DNA of 60,870 bases from UMGS1601 sp964617585. Lineage in GTDB: Bacteria > Bacillota > Clostridia > Oscillospirales > Ruminococcaceae. Positions within the stretch are counted from its first letter, which is position 1. Each line of letters begins with the position of its first letter. The notes under the pieces were generated by a model that worked only from the letters and a program-made list of their open reading frames with translations, searched no databases and had not been told where the DNA came from. Positions 40,841 through 50,411 of the stretch are shown here, piece after piece. Made by a program: the position numbers and the translations under genes. The stretch lies in contig CAZTXS010000008.1 in NCBI GenBank assembly GCA_964617585.1, positions 1-60,870 of the forward strand, given 5' to 3'.

Positions 40841-42619
40841 TTATTCGTTTTCTGCTGTGGTTTTAATGTGAAGCTCATTTAACTGAGCTTCATCTACCTC
40901 CGAAGGGCAGCAGCTCATTAGTTCGCTTGCATTTTGTACTTTCGGAAAGGCGACAACATCTCTCAGCGAGTCTGCGCCGCACATTATCATCGCCAGCCTG
41001 TCAAGCCCTATTCCCATTCCTCCGTGAGGCGGCGAAGCATATCGGTAGGCATCAACCAAGAAGCCGAATTTCGCTTCGATTTCCTCGTTTGACAGTCCTA
41101 AAGCTTCAAACATCTTCTGCTGAAGCTCGAAATCCGTAATTCTAATTGAACCCGACGAAAGCTCTGTTCCGTTTAAAACTAAATCAAACGCTTTAGCTTT
41201 TACACTTGCAGGGTCGGAATCAAGCATAGGAATACATTCCTCCATAGGCATTGTGAACGGGTGATGCATAGCGATCCAGTCTCCTGTTTCCTCGTCCTGT
41301 TCAAAGAAAGGCATTTCGGTAATCCAAAGAAAGCTATAGCCATCAGGGATTATATTAAGTTTCTTAGCGACAATAAGTCTTAACGCTCCCAATATCGGAA
41401 GAACGACCTTATCTTTATCGGCGGCTATCAAAACCACATCGCCTTTTTTTGCATTGAGTATTGATAAGATTTTTTCAAGCTCACCGTCTTTCAAAAACTT
41501 TTTAAACGAGCAGTTAGGCTCTTCATCATTCCACCTGATATATGCAAGTCCTTTAGCGCCGATTCCCTTAGCGTGCTCGGTAAGCTTGTCAATTTCCTTT
41601 CTGGTGTAAACAGAAGCAGCGTTTTCAGCCACTATAGCTCTTACGCTTCCGCCGTTTTCGAGGGCATTTTTAAAGATAATAAAGTCCGTATCCTTAACAG
41701 CTTCCGAAATGTTCTGTATCACCATGCCGAACCGTGTATCAGGCTTGTCCGAGCCGTATCTGTTCATAGCGTCGGCAAAGGTCAGCCTAGGCAGCGGAAT
41801 CGGAATGTCAACGTCTAAAATATCCTTGAAAAGCTTTCTGACAAAGCCCTCGCCTATGGAAAGCAAGTCATCTATATCGACAAAGGACATTTCAAGGTCT
41901 ATTTGTGTAAATTCAGGCTGTCTGTCCGCACGCAAATCTTCATCTCTGAAACACCTTGCAAGCTGAATATATCTGTCGAATCCGGACACCATAAGGAGTT
42001 GCTTATAAATCTGCGGCGACTGAGGAAGAGCGTAGAATTTTCCCTTATGAACTCTTGACGGAACGATATAATCTCTTGCGCCCTCCGGAGTGGATTTTAT
42101 CATCATAGGAGTTTCTATTTCAATAAAGTCGTTGTCATAAAAATATTCCCGTGCGCATTTTGCAATTTTATGACGCATGATTATGTTTTTCTGAAGTCTT
42201 TCATTTCTCAGGTCTAAATACCTGTATTTGAGCTTCAGCTCATCGTTTACCTTGTCGGTTTTTGAAACCTCAAAAGGCGGAGTCTGAGCTTTTGAAAGAA
42301 TTCTTAAATCGGTTACGACTATTTCAATTTCTCCTGTTTTAAGCTCTTTGTTTACGCTTTCACGTTTTTTTACATTGCCCTTTGCCATAAGAACATATTC
42401 GGCATGACAGGAGGAAGCCTTTTTAAATATTTTTCTGTCAGTCGAATCGTTAAAAGATAGCTGAACTACCCCCGTTCTGTCCCTTAAGTCGATAAAAATC
42501 AAATTTCCCAGATCTCTTATCTTTTGAACAAAACCGCATACGACAGCTTCACATTCTTGATTCGGAACTTCTCCGCAATAGTGGGTTCTTCTGAGCGCGT
42601 TCATTGTATCCAATTTCAT
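40841..42619 (-). CDS. aspS: Aspartate-tRNA ligase
   Basis: The bacterial-type class II synthetase of 592 residues has an N-terminal OB-fold anticodon domain, core motif 2 FRDEDLRADRQPEFTQIDLEMSF, the bacterial GAD insert, DWIAMHHPFTMP and motif 3 GGMGIGLDRLAMI. The motif set cannot show whether it also charges tRNA-Asn. Start ATG 42619 is preferred since AAAGG is suitably spaced; ATG 42628 lies too close to it and ATG 42604 is also possible. It is the last gene of the hisS-(unknown)-aspS run. Confidence 0.95.
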   Translation of the reverse strand: MKLDTMNALRRTHYCGEVPNQECEAVVCGFVQKIRDLGNLIFIDLRDRTGVVQLSFNDSTDRKIFKKASSCHAEYVLMAKGNVKKRESVNKELKTGEIEIVVTDLRILSKAQTPPFEVSKTDKVNDELKLKYRYLDLRNERLQKNIIMRHKIAKCAREYFYDNDFIEIETPMMIKSTPEGARDYIVPSRVHKGKFYALPQSPQIYKQLLMVSGFDRYIQLARCFRDEDLRADRQPEFTQIDLEMSFVDIDDLLSIGEGFVRKLFKDILDVDIPIPLPRLTFADAMNRYGSDKPDTRFGMVIQNISEAVKDTDFIIFKNALENGGSVRAIVAENAASVYTRKEIDKLTEHAKGIGAKGLAYIRWNDEEPNCSFKKFLKDGELEKILSILNAKKGDVVLIAADKDKVVLPILGALRLIVAKKLNIIPDGYSFLWITEMPFFEQDEETGDWIAMHHPFTMPMEECIPMLDSDPASVKAKAFDLVLNGTELSSGSIRITDFELQQKMFEALGLSNEEIEAKFGFLVDAYRYASPPHGGMGIGLDRLAMIMCGADSLRDVVAFPKVQNASELMSCCPSEVDEAQLNELHIKTTAENE

Positions 42620-42650
42620 ATTTATCATACCTTTCCGTAATGTCAGTAAA

Positions 42651-43151
42651 TCAGTCTGAATCCTCGCTGTTCGGCGGCGAGGAGTACCCAGAAAAATATT
42701 CTATTATCTCCCGCGGAGTGTTGTTATCCCAAAAGAAAATATATACCGCAAGGATTGTTATGCCGGCAAGTAAAAACCCTGCGATGAGGTTTTGCGTAAA
42801 GCCGATAACCGTTATAAACAGCCAGAACAGAATAATAAGAACAGACGTAATAAGATTTGAGGTTTTTCTTTTAAATTTACCTGAAATCCTAGTACCGTTT
42901 GAATCTACGCCCTTGCTTATTTCACCGCAGAACATAGGATTGTCCAGATCACGTTTGCCGAATCGGTGAAAATGAACTTCTATATTATTATCAGATCTTC
43001 CGCCGTAGTAAAGGTCCATAAGATGACATTCTTTTCTTAGCTGTCTGTGAGTATAGCTTTTTATATCACGGTCGAATTTTTTCTTAAATTCTTTAACCGT
43101 ATAAGGACATTCAAATTCATAATCCTTTGAGGTTATAATCAACATAAACAA
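42651..43151 (-). CDS. Two-helix membrane protein of unknown function between hisS and aspS
   Basis: The 166-residue protein has a soluble N-terminal half (residues 1-90, with FGKRDLDNPMFCG), two adjacent membrane helices (about 100-145, LITSVLIILFWLFITVIGF and LIAGFLLAGITILAVYIFFW) and a short acidic tail. I do not recognise the family. It lies 27 bases after hisS and 31 bases before aspS on the same strand, so it belongs to that operon. MLIITSKD (two residues later) is an alternative start. Confidence 0.65.
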   Translation of the reverse strand: MFMLIITSKDYEFECPYTVKEFKKKFDRDIKSYTHRQLRKECHLMDLYYGGRSDNNIEVHFHRFGKRDLDNPMFCGEISKGVDSNGTRISGKFKRKTSNLITSVLIILFWLFITVIGFTQNLIAGFLLAGITILAVYIFFWDNNTPREIIEYFSGYSSPPNSEDSD

Positions 43152-43178
43152 ATATCCTTTCAGTTAGTAAAAGATTTT

Positions 43179-44492
43179 TTAAAGCTCTGCGTCCGGCAGA
43201 ATGTCTTTGAACATATAGTTCATAAGCTTGTCTGAAAACGCTTGACAGAACTTCTCGTCCAGGGCGACCGGAAGCTCTTCTCCCGTATCCATTTGTTTTA
43301 ATTTAGCCTGTCTGCTTTCAAGCTCGCTGTCCCCTAAAACCAAAGTGAATTTTGCGTTTATTTTGTTTGCATATTTCATCTGAGCTTTTAAGCCTCTTGA
43401 CATAAGGTCATATTCTGTAAAGAATCCTTCGTTTCTCAAAGCCAAAGCCAGTGAAGCCGCATACTTCTGAGCCTTATCGCCCATTGAAGCTATATACAAA
43501 TCGCAGGTGTTTTTCTCGATAAATTCACCGCCTGAGCTTTCCATAGCCAGCAGAAGTCTTTCGATTCCGCTTCCAAAGCCGAGAGCGGGAACCGACTGAC
43601 CGCCAAGCTCTTCAACCAGACCGTCATATCTTCCGCCGCCGAGAACCGTGCCTTGAGAACCGATTGAATCGGTGATAAACTCAAATACGGTTTTTGTGTA
43701 GTAATCCAATCCTCTTACGATTTTCGTATCTATTACAAAATCAATGCCCATAGAGGTCAGATTTTCCTGAAGCTCCTTGAAATGGTTGTCACATTCCTTG
43801 CACAGATAGTCTAAAATCACAGGAGCTCTCTTTGCTATTGCTGAACAAACAGGCGACTTGCAGTCGAGAATCCTCATGGGGTTCTTCTCTAAACGCTCCT
43901 GACAGGTTGGGCAAAGCTTGTCCTTTTGACCCGAAAAATACTCCTTTAACGCATGGTGGTAGTCAGCTCTGCACTCGGAACATCCTATAGAATTTATGTG
44001 AAGCTTGACGTTATCAACGCCCAGTCTGTCTATAATGTTTTTCGCCATTGATATTAAATCTGCGTCGGCGGCGGGAGAGGACGGACCTATCATCTCACAG
44101 CCGAACTGGTGAAACTCCCTCAGTCTGCCTGCCTGAGGCTTTTCATGTCTGAAGCATGGGGTAATATAAAATAATTTCTGCGGAAAACCCTCGTTGAGGA
44201 TTCCGTTTTCAAGCAATGCTCTGATAACTCCTGCCGTACCCTCCGGCTTAAGTGTGAAAGTCGAATCTCCTTTTGCGGAAACCGTGTACATTTCTTTTTG
44301 AACAACGTCGGTAGTATCGCCTACAGAGCGGATGAAAAGACCGGTATCCTCGAAAGTCGGCGTTCTTATTTCCTTAAATCCGAACTGCTCTGCAGTTTCT
44401 TTGCAAATCTTTTCGACAGTATGCCATTTATATACCTCGCTCGGAACAACATCCTGAGTGCCTCTCGGCCGCTGTACAGTGTTTTTTGACAT
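43179..44492 (-). CDS. hisS: Histidine-tRNA ligase
   Basis: The 437-residue class II synthetase has RPRGTQDVVPSE at the N-terminus, TFTLKPEGTAGVIRALLE (motif 2 region), FRHEKPQAGRLREFHQFG, the HisA motif RGLDYYTKTVFEF, and motif 3 ALGFGSGIERLLLAM. An insert with cysteines (CSEC, CPTC, a lone C in DCKSPVC) looks like a zinc knuckle variant. A GGAGGAT ribosome-binding site precedes the start. No T-box leader was recognised. hisS-aspS pairing is usual in Firmicutes. Confidence 0.97.
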   Translation of the reverse strand: MSKNTVQRPRGTQDVVPSEVYKWHTVEKICKETAEQFGFKEIRTPTFEDTGLFIRSVGDTTDVVQKEMYTVSAKGDSTFTLKPEGTAGVIRALLENGILNEGFPQKLFYITPCFRHEKPQAGRLREFHQFGCEMIGPSSPAADADLISMAKNIIDRLGVDNVKLHINSIGCSECRADYHHALKEYFSGQKDKLCPTCQERLEKNPMRILDCKSPVCSAIAKRAPVILDYLCKECDNHFKELQENLTSMGIDFVIDTKIVRGLDYYTKTVFEFITDSIGSQGTVLGGGRYDGLVEELGGQSVPALGFGSGIERLLLAMESSGGEFIEKNTCDLYIASMGDKAQKYAASLALALRNEGFFTEYDLMSRGLKAQMKYANKINAKFTLVLGDSELESRQAKLKQMDTGEELPVALDEKFCQAFSDKLMNYMFKDILPDAEL

Positions 44493-44562
44493 AGTAATCC
44501 TCCGTTTATGTTTTTTTCACCGTTCTGATGCAATAAGTCAGTCCGGCAAGACGTAATAAAAT

Positions 44563-44590
44563 AAAAAGCCGCCCCAAAAGGGACGACTGC
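44563..44590 (-). terminator. Terminator of mgsA
   Basis: On the minus strand GTCGTCCC-TTTT-GGGGCGGC forms the stem (plus 44569-44588), followed by TTTTTATTTT. Confidence 0.85.
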
Positions 44591-44607
44591 ATAATCGCTT
44601 GTCCGAT

Positions 44608-45015
44608 TTATCTTCTTGTCGGATTGACAATATCACGCCAATCAAGATCTCCCCGTTCAAGAGAATGAATCAACGCCTCGGCAGTCGCAATATTTGTAGC
44701 TACGGGAATGTTGTGAACATCGCAAAGCCGTAGAAGATTAGCCTCGTTTGGCTCGTGCGGCTGAGGAGTAATAGGATCTCTGAAAAACAGCAACAGGTCT
44801 ATTTCATTGCAGGAAATCCTTGCTGAAATCTGTTCGTCACCGCCTTGAGCGCCGCTTAGATATTTTTGTATCTGAAGTCCCGTGGCTTCTGCGACTTGTT
44901 TACCGGTCGTACCGGTTGCGCACAAGTTGTGCCGGCTTAAAATACCGCAGTAGGCGATACAGAACTGCACCATAAGTTCTTTTTTCTTGTCATGAGCTAT
45001 TAACGCAATATTCAA
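44608..45015 (-). CDS. mgsA: Methylglyoxal synthase
   Basis: MgsA converts dihydroxyacetone phosphate to methylglyoxal, a bypass under phosphate limitation or carbon overflow. The 135-residue protein has IALIAHDKKKELM, ATGTTGKQVAEATG, LSGAQGGDEQISA with the catalytic Asp and LLFFRDPITPQPHEPN, all diagnostic for the family. It is monocistronic with its own terminator. A GGGGGAA ribosome-binding site precedes it. Confidence 0.96.
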   Translation of the reverse strand: MNIALIAHDKKKELMVQFCIAYCGILSRHNLCATGTTGKQVAEATGLQIQKYLSGAQGGDEQISARISCNEIDLLLFFRDPITPQPHEPNEANLLRLCDVHNIPVATNIATAEALIHSLERGDLDWRDIVNPTRR

Positions 45016-45228
45016 GGCAATTCCCCCTTTGATTTAATAATATATAAAAAACCCTTTGAAACACATTTTAACATAATTTTTAACAAATGCAAAGAGAAAA
45101 ATCACAAAAAAAATAAAATTGTTTATTATGAAGTATATTGTAAAGAAAAATTAGCAATATTGCACAATTAAATTTTTAAATGTGCAGACAAAAACCGATA
45201 ATATTTTTCTTAACTTAATTTTTAATTT

Positions 45229-45370
45229 TTCAATAAGGGCTTGCCCGTTATTCAACGCAGCAAGGGTCGGCATTGCCGATCGGCCGTTCAGTAGGGGATT
45301 GTATCCCGCTGCTGAACGAGTAATGGAACCCGCCGCCTATAGGGCAGGGAACATCTTACCTTAGTTATAA
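45229..45370 (+). repeat. Interspersed multi-hairpin repeat, copy R9 (with optional hairpin)
   Basis: This long form carries CGTTCAGTAG...CTGCTGAACG between the GGTCGGC hairpin and the CCGCC arm. Its right end (TTAGTTATA) overlaps the last two codons and the stop of the aminotransferase gene on the other strand. Confidence 0.9.
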
Positions 45371-46650
45371 GTTTTTAAAATAGCTTCGGCGGAAGCGATT
45401 TTAACTGCAACGCAGAACACTTCGATAGCCTGCTTTAATTCTTCAACAGGAGGGAATGTGGGAGCAATTCTTATATTGGTATCGTTAGGGTCTTTACCGT
45501 AAGGGAAAGTCGCTCCCGCTCCGGTAAGGACGACTCCTGCTTCCTTACAAAGAGAAACGATTCTCTTTGCGCAGCCGTTCAAAGCGTCAAAACTGATAAA
45601 ATAACCGCCGTTAGGTCTATGCCAGCTACCTATTCCCAAAGGCGCAATTTCTTTTTCAAGCTCGTCTAAGCAAACGTCAAATTTCGGCTTTATGATTTCC
45701 GCATGCTTTTTCATATGCTCCTCAAGTCCTTCATAGCTGCCGAAGAACTTAACGTGACGCAGCTGATTTATTTTGTCAAAGCCTATGGTTTGAACCGACA
45801 TAAGCGACAGAAGATAATCGACGTTCTTTTTGCTTGCGCCTAAAACTGCGATTCCTCCGCCGGCAAAGGAAATTTTTGAAGTTGAAGCGAAGATATATAC
45901 CATATCCTCATTTCCGGCTTTTTTACATTCGTCAAGAATATTCAAAAGCTTATCGGGAGTATCTGTCAGATGATGAATACAATATGCATTATCCCAAAAG
46001 ATTCTGAAATCTGAAGCCTTTGGCTTTAAATTTGCAAATCTTCTCACTGTTTCATCCGAATAGGTTATACCTGTTGGATTTGAATACATCGGAACGCACC
46101 AGACGCCTTTTATAGTTTCATCCTCTGAAACCAGCTTCTCAATCACATCCATATCGGGACCGTGCTCGCCGAGCGGAACGCTAATCATTTCTATTCCGAA
46201 ATTTTCGCAAATGGCAAAATGTCTGTCATATCCGGGAACAAGGCATATCCATTTGATTTTTTCATAGTCTTTCCAAGGCTTATCAACGCCGTTTACTCCG
46301 AAAATAATGCCTTTCGCTATGGTATCGTACATCAGATTAAGGCTTGAGTTTCCGCCGATGATTATTTCATCAGCAGAAACGCCGAGCATCGGCGCAAAAA
46401 GCTCTTTAGCGTCGCAGATACCTTCAAGACCTCCGTAATTTCGGCAGTCTGTTCCGTCAGAAGCGCTGTAATCGGCGTCGAAGCTGTTTACAGAAGCCAG
46501 CATTTTAACCGCCAAATCAAGCTGTTGTGTACTTGGCTTTCCTCTCGCCATGTTAAGCGACAGTTTTTTTTCTTTAAAATCCTCAAATTTTAATTTGTTT
46601 TCCGTGAGAAAAGCTTGAAGCTCATCTCCGGACATATCTTTGAGCAGCAT
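45361..46650 (-). CDS. Aspartate aminotransferase, subgroup Ic type
   Basis: The 429-residue PLP protein has NMARGKPSTQQLDLA, NYGGLEGICDAKELFAPMLG, PMYSNPTGITYSDETVRR, the PLP lysine in STSKISFAGGGIAV, and RPNGGYFISFDA. This set is typical of the subgroup Ic aspartate aminotransferases known from actinobacteria and Firmicutes. It transfers the amino group between aspartate and 2-oxoglutarate. The last two codons and stop (Tyr-Asn-stop) lie in repeat R9, so the C-terminus was probably reset by repeat insertion. Confidence 0.9.
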   Translation of the reverse strand: MLLKDMSGDELQAFLTENKLKFEDFKEKKLSLNMARGKPSTQQLDLAVKMLASVNSFDADYSASDGTDCRNYGGLEGICDAKELFAPMLGVSADEIIIGGNSSLNLMYDTIAKGIIFGVNGVDKPWKDYEKIKWICLVPGYDRHFAICENFGIEMISVPLGEHGPDMDVIEKLVSEDETIKGVWCVPMYSNPTGITYSDETVRRFANLKPKASDFRIFWDNAYCIHHLTDTPDKLLNILDECKKAGNEDMVYIFASTSKISFAGGGIAVLGASKKNVDYLLSLMSVQTIGFDKINQLRHVKFFGSYEGLEEHMKKHAEIIKPKFDVCLDELEKEIAPLGIGSWHRPNGGYFISFDALNGCAKRIVSLCKEAGVVLTGAGATFPYGKDPNDTNIRIAPTFPPVEELKQAIEVFCVAVKIASAEAILKTYN

Positions 46651-46795
46651 TTAAAGACCTCCAAATGATTTTTAATTTTCTATCTTTTTTATTTTATTAC
46701 AAAAGATCAAAAAATGCAAGTCAAATAAATAAATCTTGCAAAAATTTTGTTAAATCCACTAAATTAAGTCGAGAAAAGCTAAGAAAACGGGCAAT

Positions 46796-46832
46796 TAAAA
46801 CAAAAATCCACCATCTTTTAAATAGTGGATTT
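46796..46832 (-). terminator. Terminator of spo0A
   Basis: AAATCCAC (46804-46811) pairs with GTGGATTT (46825-46832). A T run follows on the minus strand. Confidence 0.75.
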
Positions 46833-46875
46833 AATCAACAAATAAAACGAAACAGTTTTTCTTTATTTATACTGT

Positions 46876-47697
46876 TTATACTAAAGGGGATTTTGTATAA
46901 GTGTTGGTTGCGCTTCTGTTCTGCGCCTTTAGCTTTAATGAGATCTTATCGGTAATAAGCGCAATAAATTCGCTGTTAGTAGGTTTACCCTTTTCTACGT
47001 TTACCGTATATCTGAAAAACGAATTTAAGGTTTCAATATCACCTCTGTCCCAGGCAATTTCAATCGCATGACGTATAGCGCGTTCAACTCTGGAAGCTGT
47101 TGTGTTGAAGTTTTTTGCGACGGTAGGATACAGAACCTTTGTAACACATTCAAGCATTTCTCTGTTTTGAACCGACAGCATGATTGCTTCTCTTAGATAG
47201 TGATAGCCTTTGATGTGGGCCGGAACGCCTATCTGATGAATTATTTCTGTTACTGCAATTTCAAGAGAAACCAGGTCGAACGATTTGGTTACATCGACTT
47301 CCTCAACTGAAGGAGTTTCTTCCTCGATGCCCATAATTCTGTTAATGCGTTTTGTAAGATAATCAATATCAATAGGTTTACGCATATAACATTCAATACC
47401 TCTATCGAACGCTGACTTTTCGAGATACGGGTCTGAATAAGAGGTACATACAATAAAGTGAGGTTTCTTGTATGGCGTGTGATTGAATTTGTCAACAAGC
47501 TCGACTCCGTTGAGATTAGGCATGATAACATCCATTATTACTACATCGGGCGTTTCATTTTTTATTGCGTCGAATAAAATTAAACCGTCTTTGGGTCTTG
47601 CTATAACATAGAACCCTTTGTTTCTTAACAGACTGGCAAAGTTCACACCAAAGTCCTTGCTGTCATCGCCTAATAATACTTTTACTTTACTCTTCAT
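46876..47697 (-). CDS. spo0A: Sporulation master regulator Spo0A
   Basis: The 273-residue response regulator has a receiver domain with phosphoacceptor Asp56 (DVVIMDVIMPNLNG), Thr/Lys switch residues (VCTSYSDPYLEKSAF, YMRKPID), and the Spo0A effector domain with SRVERAIRHAIEIAWDRGD, the helix that reads 0A boxes (TTCGNCA). Phospho-Spo0A starts sporulation. It follows spoIVB on the same strand, the conserved spoIVB-spo0A order of spore formers. Upstream is a 344-base gap likely to carry its promoter. Confidence 0.97.
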   Translation of the reverse strand: MKSKVKVLLGDDSKDFGVNFASLLRNKGFYVIARPKDGLILFDAIKNETPDVVIMDVIMPNLNGVELVDKFNHTPYKKPHFIVCTSYSDPYLEKSAFDRGIECYMRKPIDIDYLTKRINRIMGIEEETPSVEEVDVTKSFDLVSLEIAVTEIIHQIGVPAHIKGYHYLREAIMLSVQNREMLECVTKVLYPTVAKNFNTTASRVERAIRHAIEIAWDRGDIETLNSFFRYTVNVEKGKPTNSEFIALITDKISLKLKAQNRSATNTYTKSPLV

Positions 47698-48041
47698 AGC
47701 GCTTTCCGCTCCTTAATAAAATTTTTGTCTTGTAAAGTATTTAATTTTTATCTTCTTTCTTTACAGAATTATTGAGGAATGATTTTAAAATATATTATTT
47801 TCCCTCAAAAATATTTGATTTTTCGGCAGTGTGTCTCTACTTCCATATATTAGCACAGTGAAAGCTTAATATCAATAGGAAATTGCAAAAAAATACACCT
47901 TTTTATCGTCAAATTGGGATAAATCTCAGCATAAAACCGTATAAAATATTACATTTTGTAATATTAACTATTAATTATACAAAATATAAAGATTTTCGAC
48001 CTAATATTTTTAAAAAACCCCGATTTTTCGGGGTTTTTAAA
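47698..48041. other. spo0A leader / spoIVB terminator region
   Basis: This AT-rich gap has no gene. It holds the spoIVB terminator (CCCCGA-AAAA-TCGGGG on the minus strand, plus 48018-48033, followed by T) and the region expected to contain the spo0A promoters. A long imperfect dyad (TTGAGG at about 47774 with CCCTCAA at about 47810) is present. No clear SigH promoter or consensus 0A box was seen. Confidence 0.6.
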
Positions 48042-49184
48042 CTATGCGGCAAGTTTATAGAAATTGCTGTCGCAGTTTGTTTCAGAAAATGATTGGTCAT
48101 ACATTGTATCTGCAAAAATTCCGTATCCCATTGTGGAATTGTTGACAAAAACGTGAGTTACCGCACCGACCAGCTTGCCGTTCTGAATGATAGGACTTCC
48201 GCTCATTCCCTGCAAGATTCCGCCTGTTTTATTCAATAGGGTTTTATCTGTCACTCTTATGACAAGATTTTTAGATTCGGGATTATCGGGATTAACCTGC
48301 TCTATATTGACAGAGTATTTTTTCGGCTCGGAACCGCTGATAGTCGTGAGAATCTCGGCTTTTCCCGTTTTTATTTCACTGTTGCCGGCAATTTCAATTT
48401 CTTCATTATCGCTCGGCGATTTTTCAAGAGTTCCGAAAACTCCGTATTCGGAGTTTTGAGAAACTGTTCCGAGCTGACTTCCGCTTATGAATCTTCCGTG
48501 AAGCTCGCCGGGTGAATTGGTTGAACCTTTTTTATACCCGGTAATCGACACGCCGCAGATATCTCCGCTTGAAAGAGGGAGCATCTCGCCCGTATCGGCG
48601 TCGCATATCGGGTGTCCAAGACCTCCGAACGTACCTGTTGAAGGAATATAAAAAGTTACGGTTCCTATTCCGGCTGATGAATCTCTTACCCACATTCCTG
48701 TTTTGTAGCATTTTTCGTTATCACTGTATTCAGGAGTGAGTTTCAGGGTTTCCTCTTTGCCGGAGTCGCATCTCTTTAGCTTTACGTCTATTTGTTCTCC
48801 GTTTGAAGAAGAAATTACCTTTGATAAATCTTCATTAGAAGTTATTTTTTCTCCTTTGACGGAGATAATAATATCACCGACGCAAATTCCTGCCTTTTCA
48901 GCCGGGCATGAATTGCTTTTTCCGTTTATATCCGAAAGCCTGACTACCATAATTCCTTCGGTAAGCATTTTGATTCCGAAGGGCTGTCCGCACGGTATAA
49001 CCTTTTTGACAGAAGCGCTTGCCTGAACATTTTCCGAAGACTTCAGTCCGTTTTGCTTTGAGCCGCTTATTGCCGGAACTGAGGACGGCGCTTTACAAAG
49101 AGGTAAAAAAGCTATAGAAACCGCAAGAAAAAAAGAAGTTATTAAAATCAGCGTTATTGATTTTACTGTTTTTTTCATAGGCAA
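48042..49184 (-). CDS. spoIVB: SpoIVB peptidase
   Basis: SpoIVB is the forespore serine peptidase that triggers SigK processing. The 380-residue protein has an N-terminal membrane anchor, a PDZ domain (AGICVGDIIISVKGEKITSNEDLSKVIS) and an S55 peptidase domain with catalytic His in FGGLGHPICDADTG and catalytic Ser in GMSGSPIIQNGKLVGAVTHVFV. It precedes spo0A as in Bacillus and Clostridia. A GGATAAT ribosome-binding site precedes the ATG. Confidence 0.95.
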   Translation of the reverse strand: MPMKKTVKSITLILITSFFLAVSIAFLPLCKAPSSVPAISGSKQNGLKSSENVQASASVKKVIPCGQPFGIKMLTEGIMVVRLSDINGKSNSCPAEKAGICVGDIIISVKGEKITSNEDLSKVISSSNGEQIDVKLKRCDSGKEETLKLTPEYSDNEKCYKTGMWVRDSSAGIGTVTFYIPSTGTFGGLGHPICDADTGEMLPLSSGDICGVSITGYKKGSTNSPGELHGRFISGSQLGTVSQNSEYGVFGTLEKSPSDNEEIEIAGNSEIKTGKAEILTTISGSEPKKYSVNIEQVNPDNPESKNLVIRVTDKTLLNKTGGILQGMSGSPIIQNGKLVGAVTHVFVNNSTMGYGIFADTMYDQSFSETNCDSNFYKLAA

Positions 49185-49450
49185 TTATCCTTTCTAAAAA
49201 AATATCAGCGTTAATGTTAACGCAGAAGCTTTTGTTTTTGATGCCGCATCTTTATTATGTTTTGCAGATAAGTTGGCTTGATTCTATGGTTTTTATAGAA
49301 GTATTTGCATTGGCGAAATTGTAAATAAGGGGTTGAGTTTTGCAGTCAAACTATGTTATACTGTTATGTATATTTAGAATGTGTAAAAAAATTGTTTTTA
49401 AAATTCACAGTGAGGAGGACGCTCTTAATTTAGGGAGCGGGATAATATTT

Positions 49451-50038
49451 ATGTCAAAGGCTGCACGACTGAAAAAGGAAAAAGAAAAAAGACTGAAAAC
49501 CGACGAGGCTTTCAGAAAAAAGGAAGAAGAGAGAAAGTCCGTTTCAAAATCAGCAGGTAAGTTTATAAAAAAAGAATCCGTATGGTTCAAGATTTTGAAG
49601 TTAATCATGATACTCCCCTTTTTGTATTCGGGGTTCTTTTACGGAGGAGTTTCAATAATAAGCATTTTCAAAAGAATGATAAGTATTGATACATATGTCG
49701 GATGGATAATTCTTTTATGTCTGACCGGGATGCTTATAGCGATTATTCTCGCTTTTAAACGAAGATATATAGTTGGCTTTATTGTTTCTGCTGTTTCAAC
49801 CACGGTGTATTTTTTCACAACAAAAAAGTATTTCGTTGATTATGCGAGAGGAAAAGTAACAGAGGACGGAAATATTAATCCGGAATATAAATACATGAGA
49901 TGGTTTTATCCTATTCTCCTTTTCTTATTATGTGCGCTTATTTTGTTTATTATGTCGCTGGTGAAAATTATTAAGAAAAAATTACGTGAAAAAGCGAAAA
50001 AGGATAATGCTCCTGTTAAAAGTATTATCGACGATTAA
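49451..50038 (+). CDS. Membrane protein of unknown function with charged N-terminus
   Basis: The 195-residue protein begins with a highly basic cytoplasmic stretch (SKAARLKKEKEKRLKTDEAFRKKEEERK), then four hydrophobic segments (about 48-70, 80-100, 105-122 and 155-180). I do not recognise a family. The frame is open 111 bases upstream, but GGGAG before ATG 49451 supports this start. It stands alone and ends in a strong terminator. Confidence 0.6.
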   Translation: MSKAARLKKEKEKRLKTDEAFRKKEEERKSVSKSAGKFIKKESVWFKILKLIMILPFLYSGFFYGGVSIISIFKRMISIDTYVGWIILLCLTGMLIAIILAFKRRYIVGFIVSAVSTTVYFFTTKKYFVDYARGKVTEDGNINPEYKYMRWFYPILLFLLCALILFIMSLVKIIKKKLREKAKKDNAPVKSIIDD

Positions 50039-50050
50039 GATAAATATTCA

Positions 50051-50092
50051 AAAAAGGCTTTCTGTTCAAGAAAACAGGAAGCCTTTTTCGGT
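50051..50092 (+). terminator. Terminator of the 49451 gene
   Basis: AAAAAGGCTT and AAGCCTTTTT (50051-50060/50079-50088) with an inner CTGTT/AACAG pairing. Confidence 0.9.
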
Positions 50093-50411
50093 AAATTTGT
50101 AAAAGTTCTATAAACAAATATTTTTTTAAAATAAAGTGTTTTGCTCAAAAGGTTAATAAATAATTAATTGGTTATTATTGATTTTCGGATGTTTATCCTT
50201 TTTAAATGCAAATTACAGGTTTTCGCATTTTAAACTGATAAACTAATTATTATCAAATAATTAACAGCATAATCAATTATGATCAGTTTTAACTAATTGC
50301 GGGTTATTTGACTTTTATTTTTAATATAATAGTATATAAGTATAGAAACCAGCAAACAACAATATTGTTAACAAACGCTTAACGGATATTTTAACAAGGG
50401 GAATGACAGAC
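50093..50411. promoter_or_regulatory. Upstream region of the Thr-rich surface protein, with dyad
   Basis: This AT-rich gap has AAACTGAT (50232-50239) and ATCAGTTT (50282-50289) as inverted arms, each followed by an AACTAATT motif. A TTGACT (about 50309) and AT-rich -10 region lie between the dyad and the gene. No gene is seen. Confidence 0.4.
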
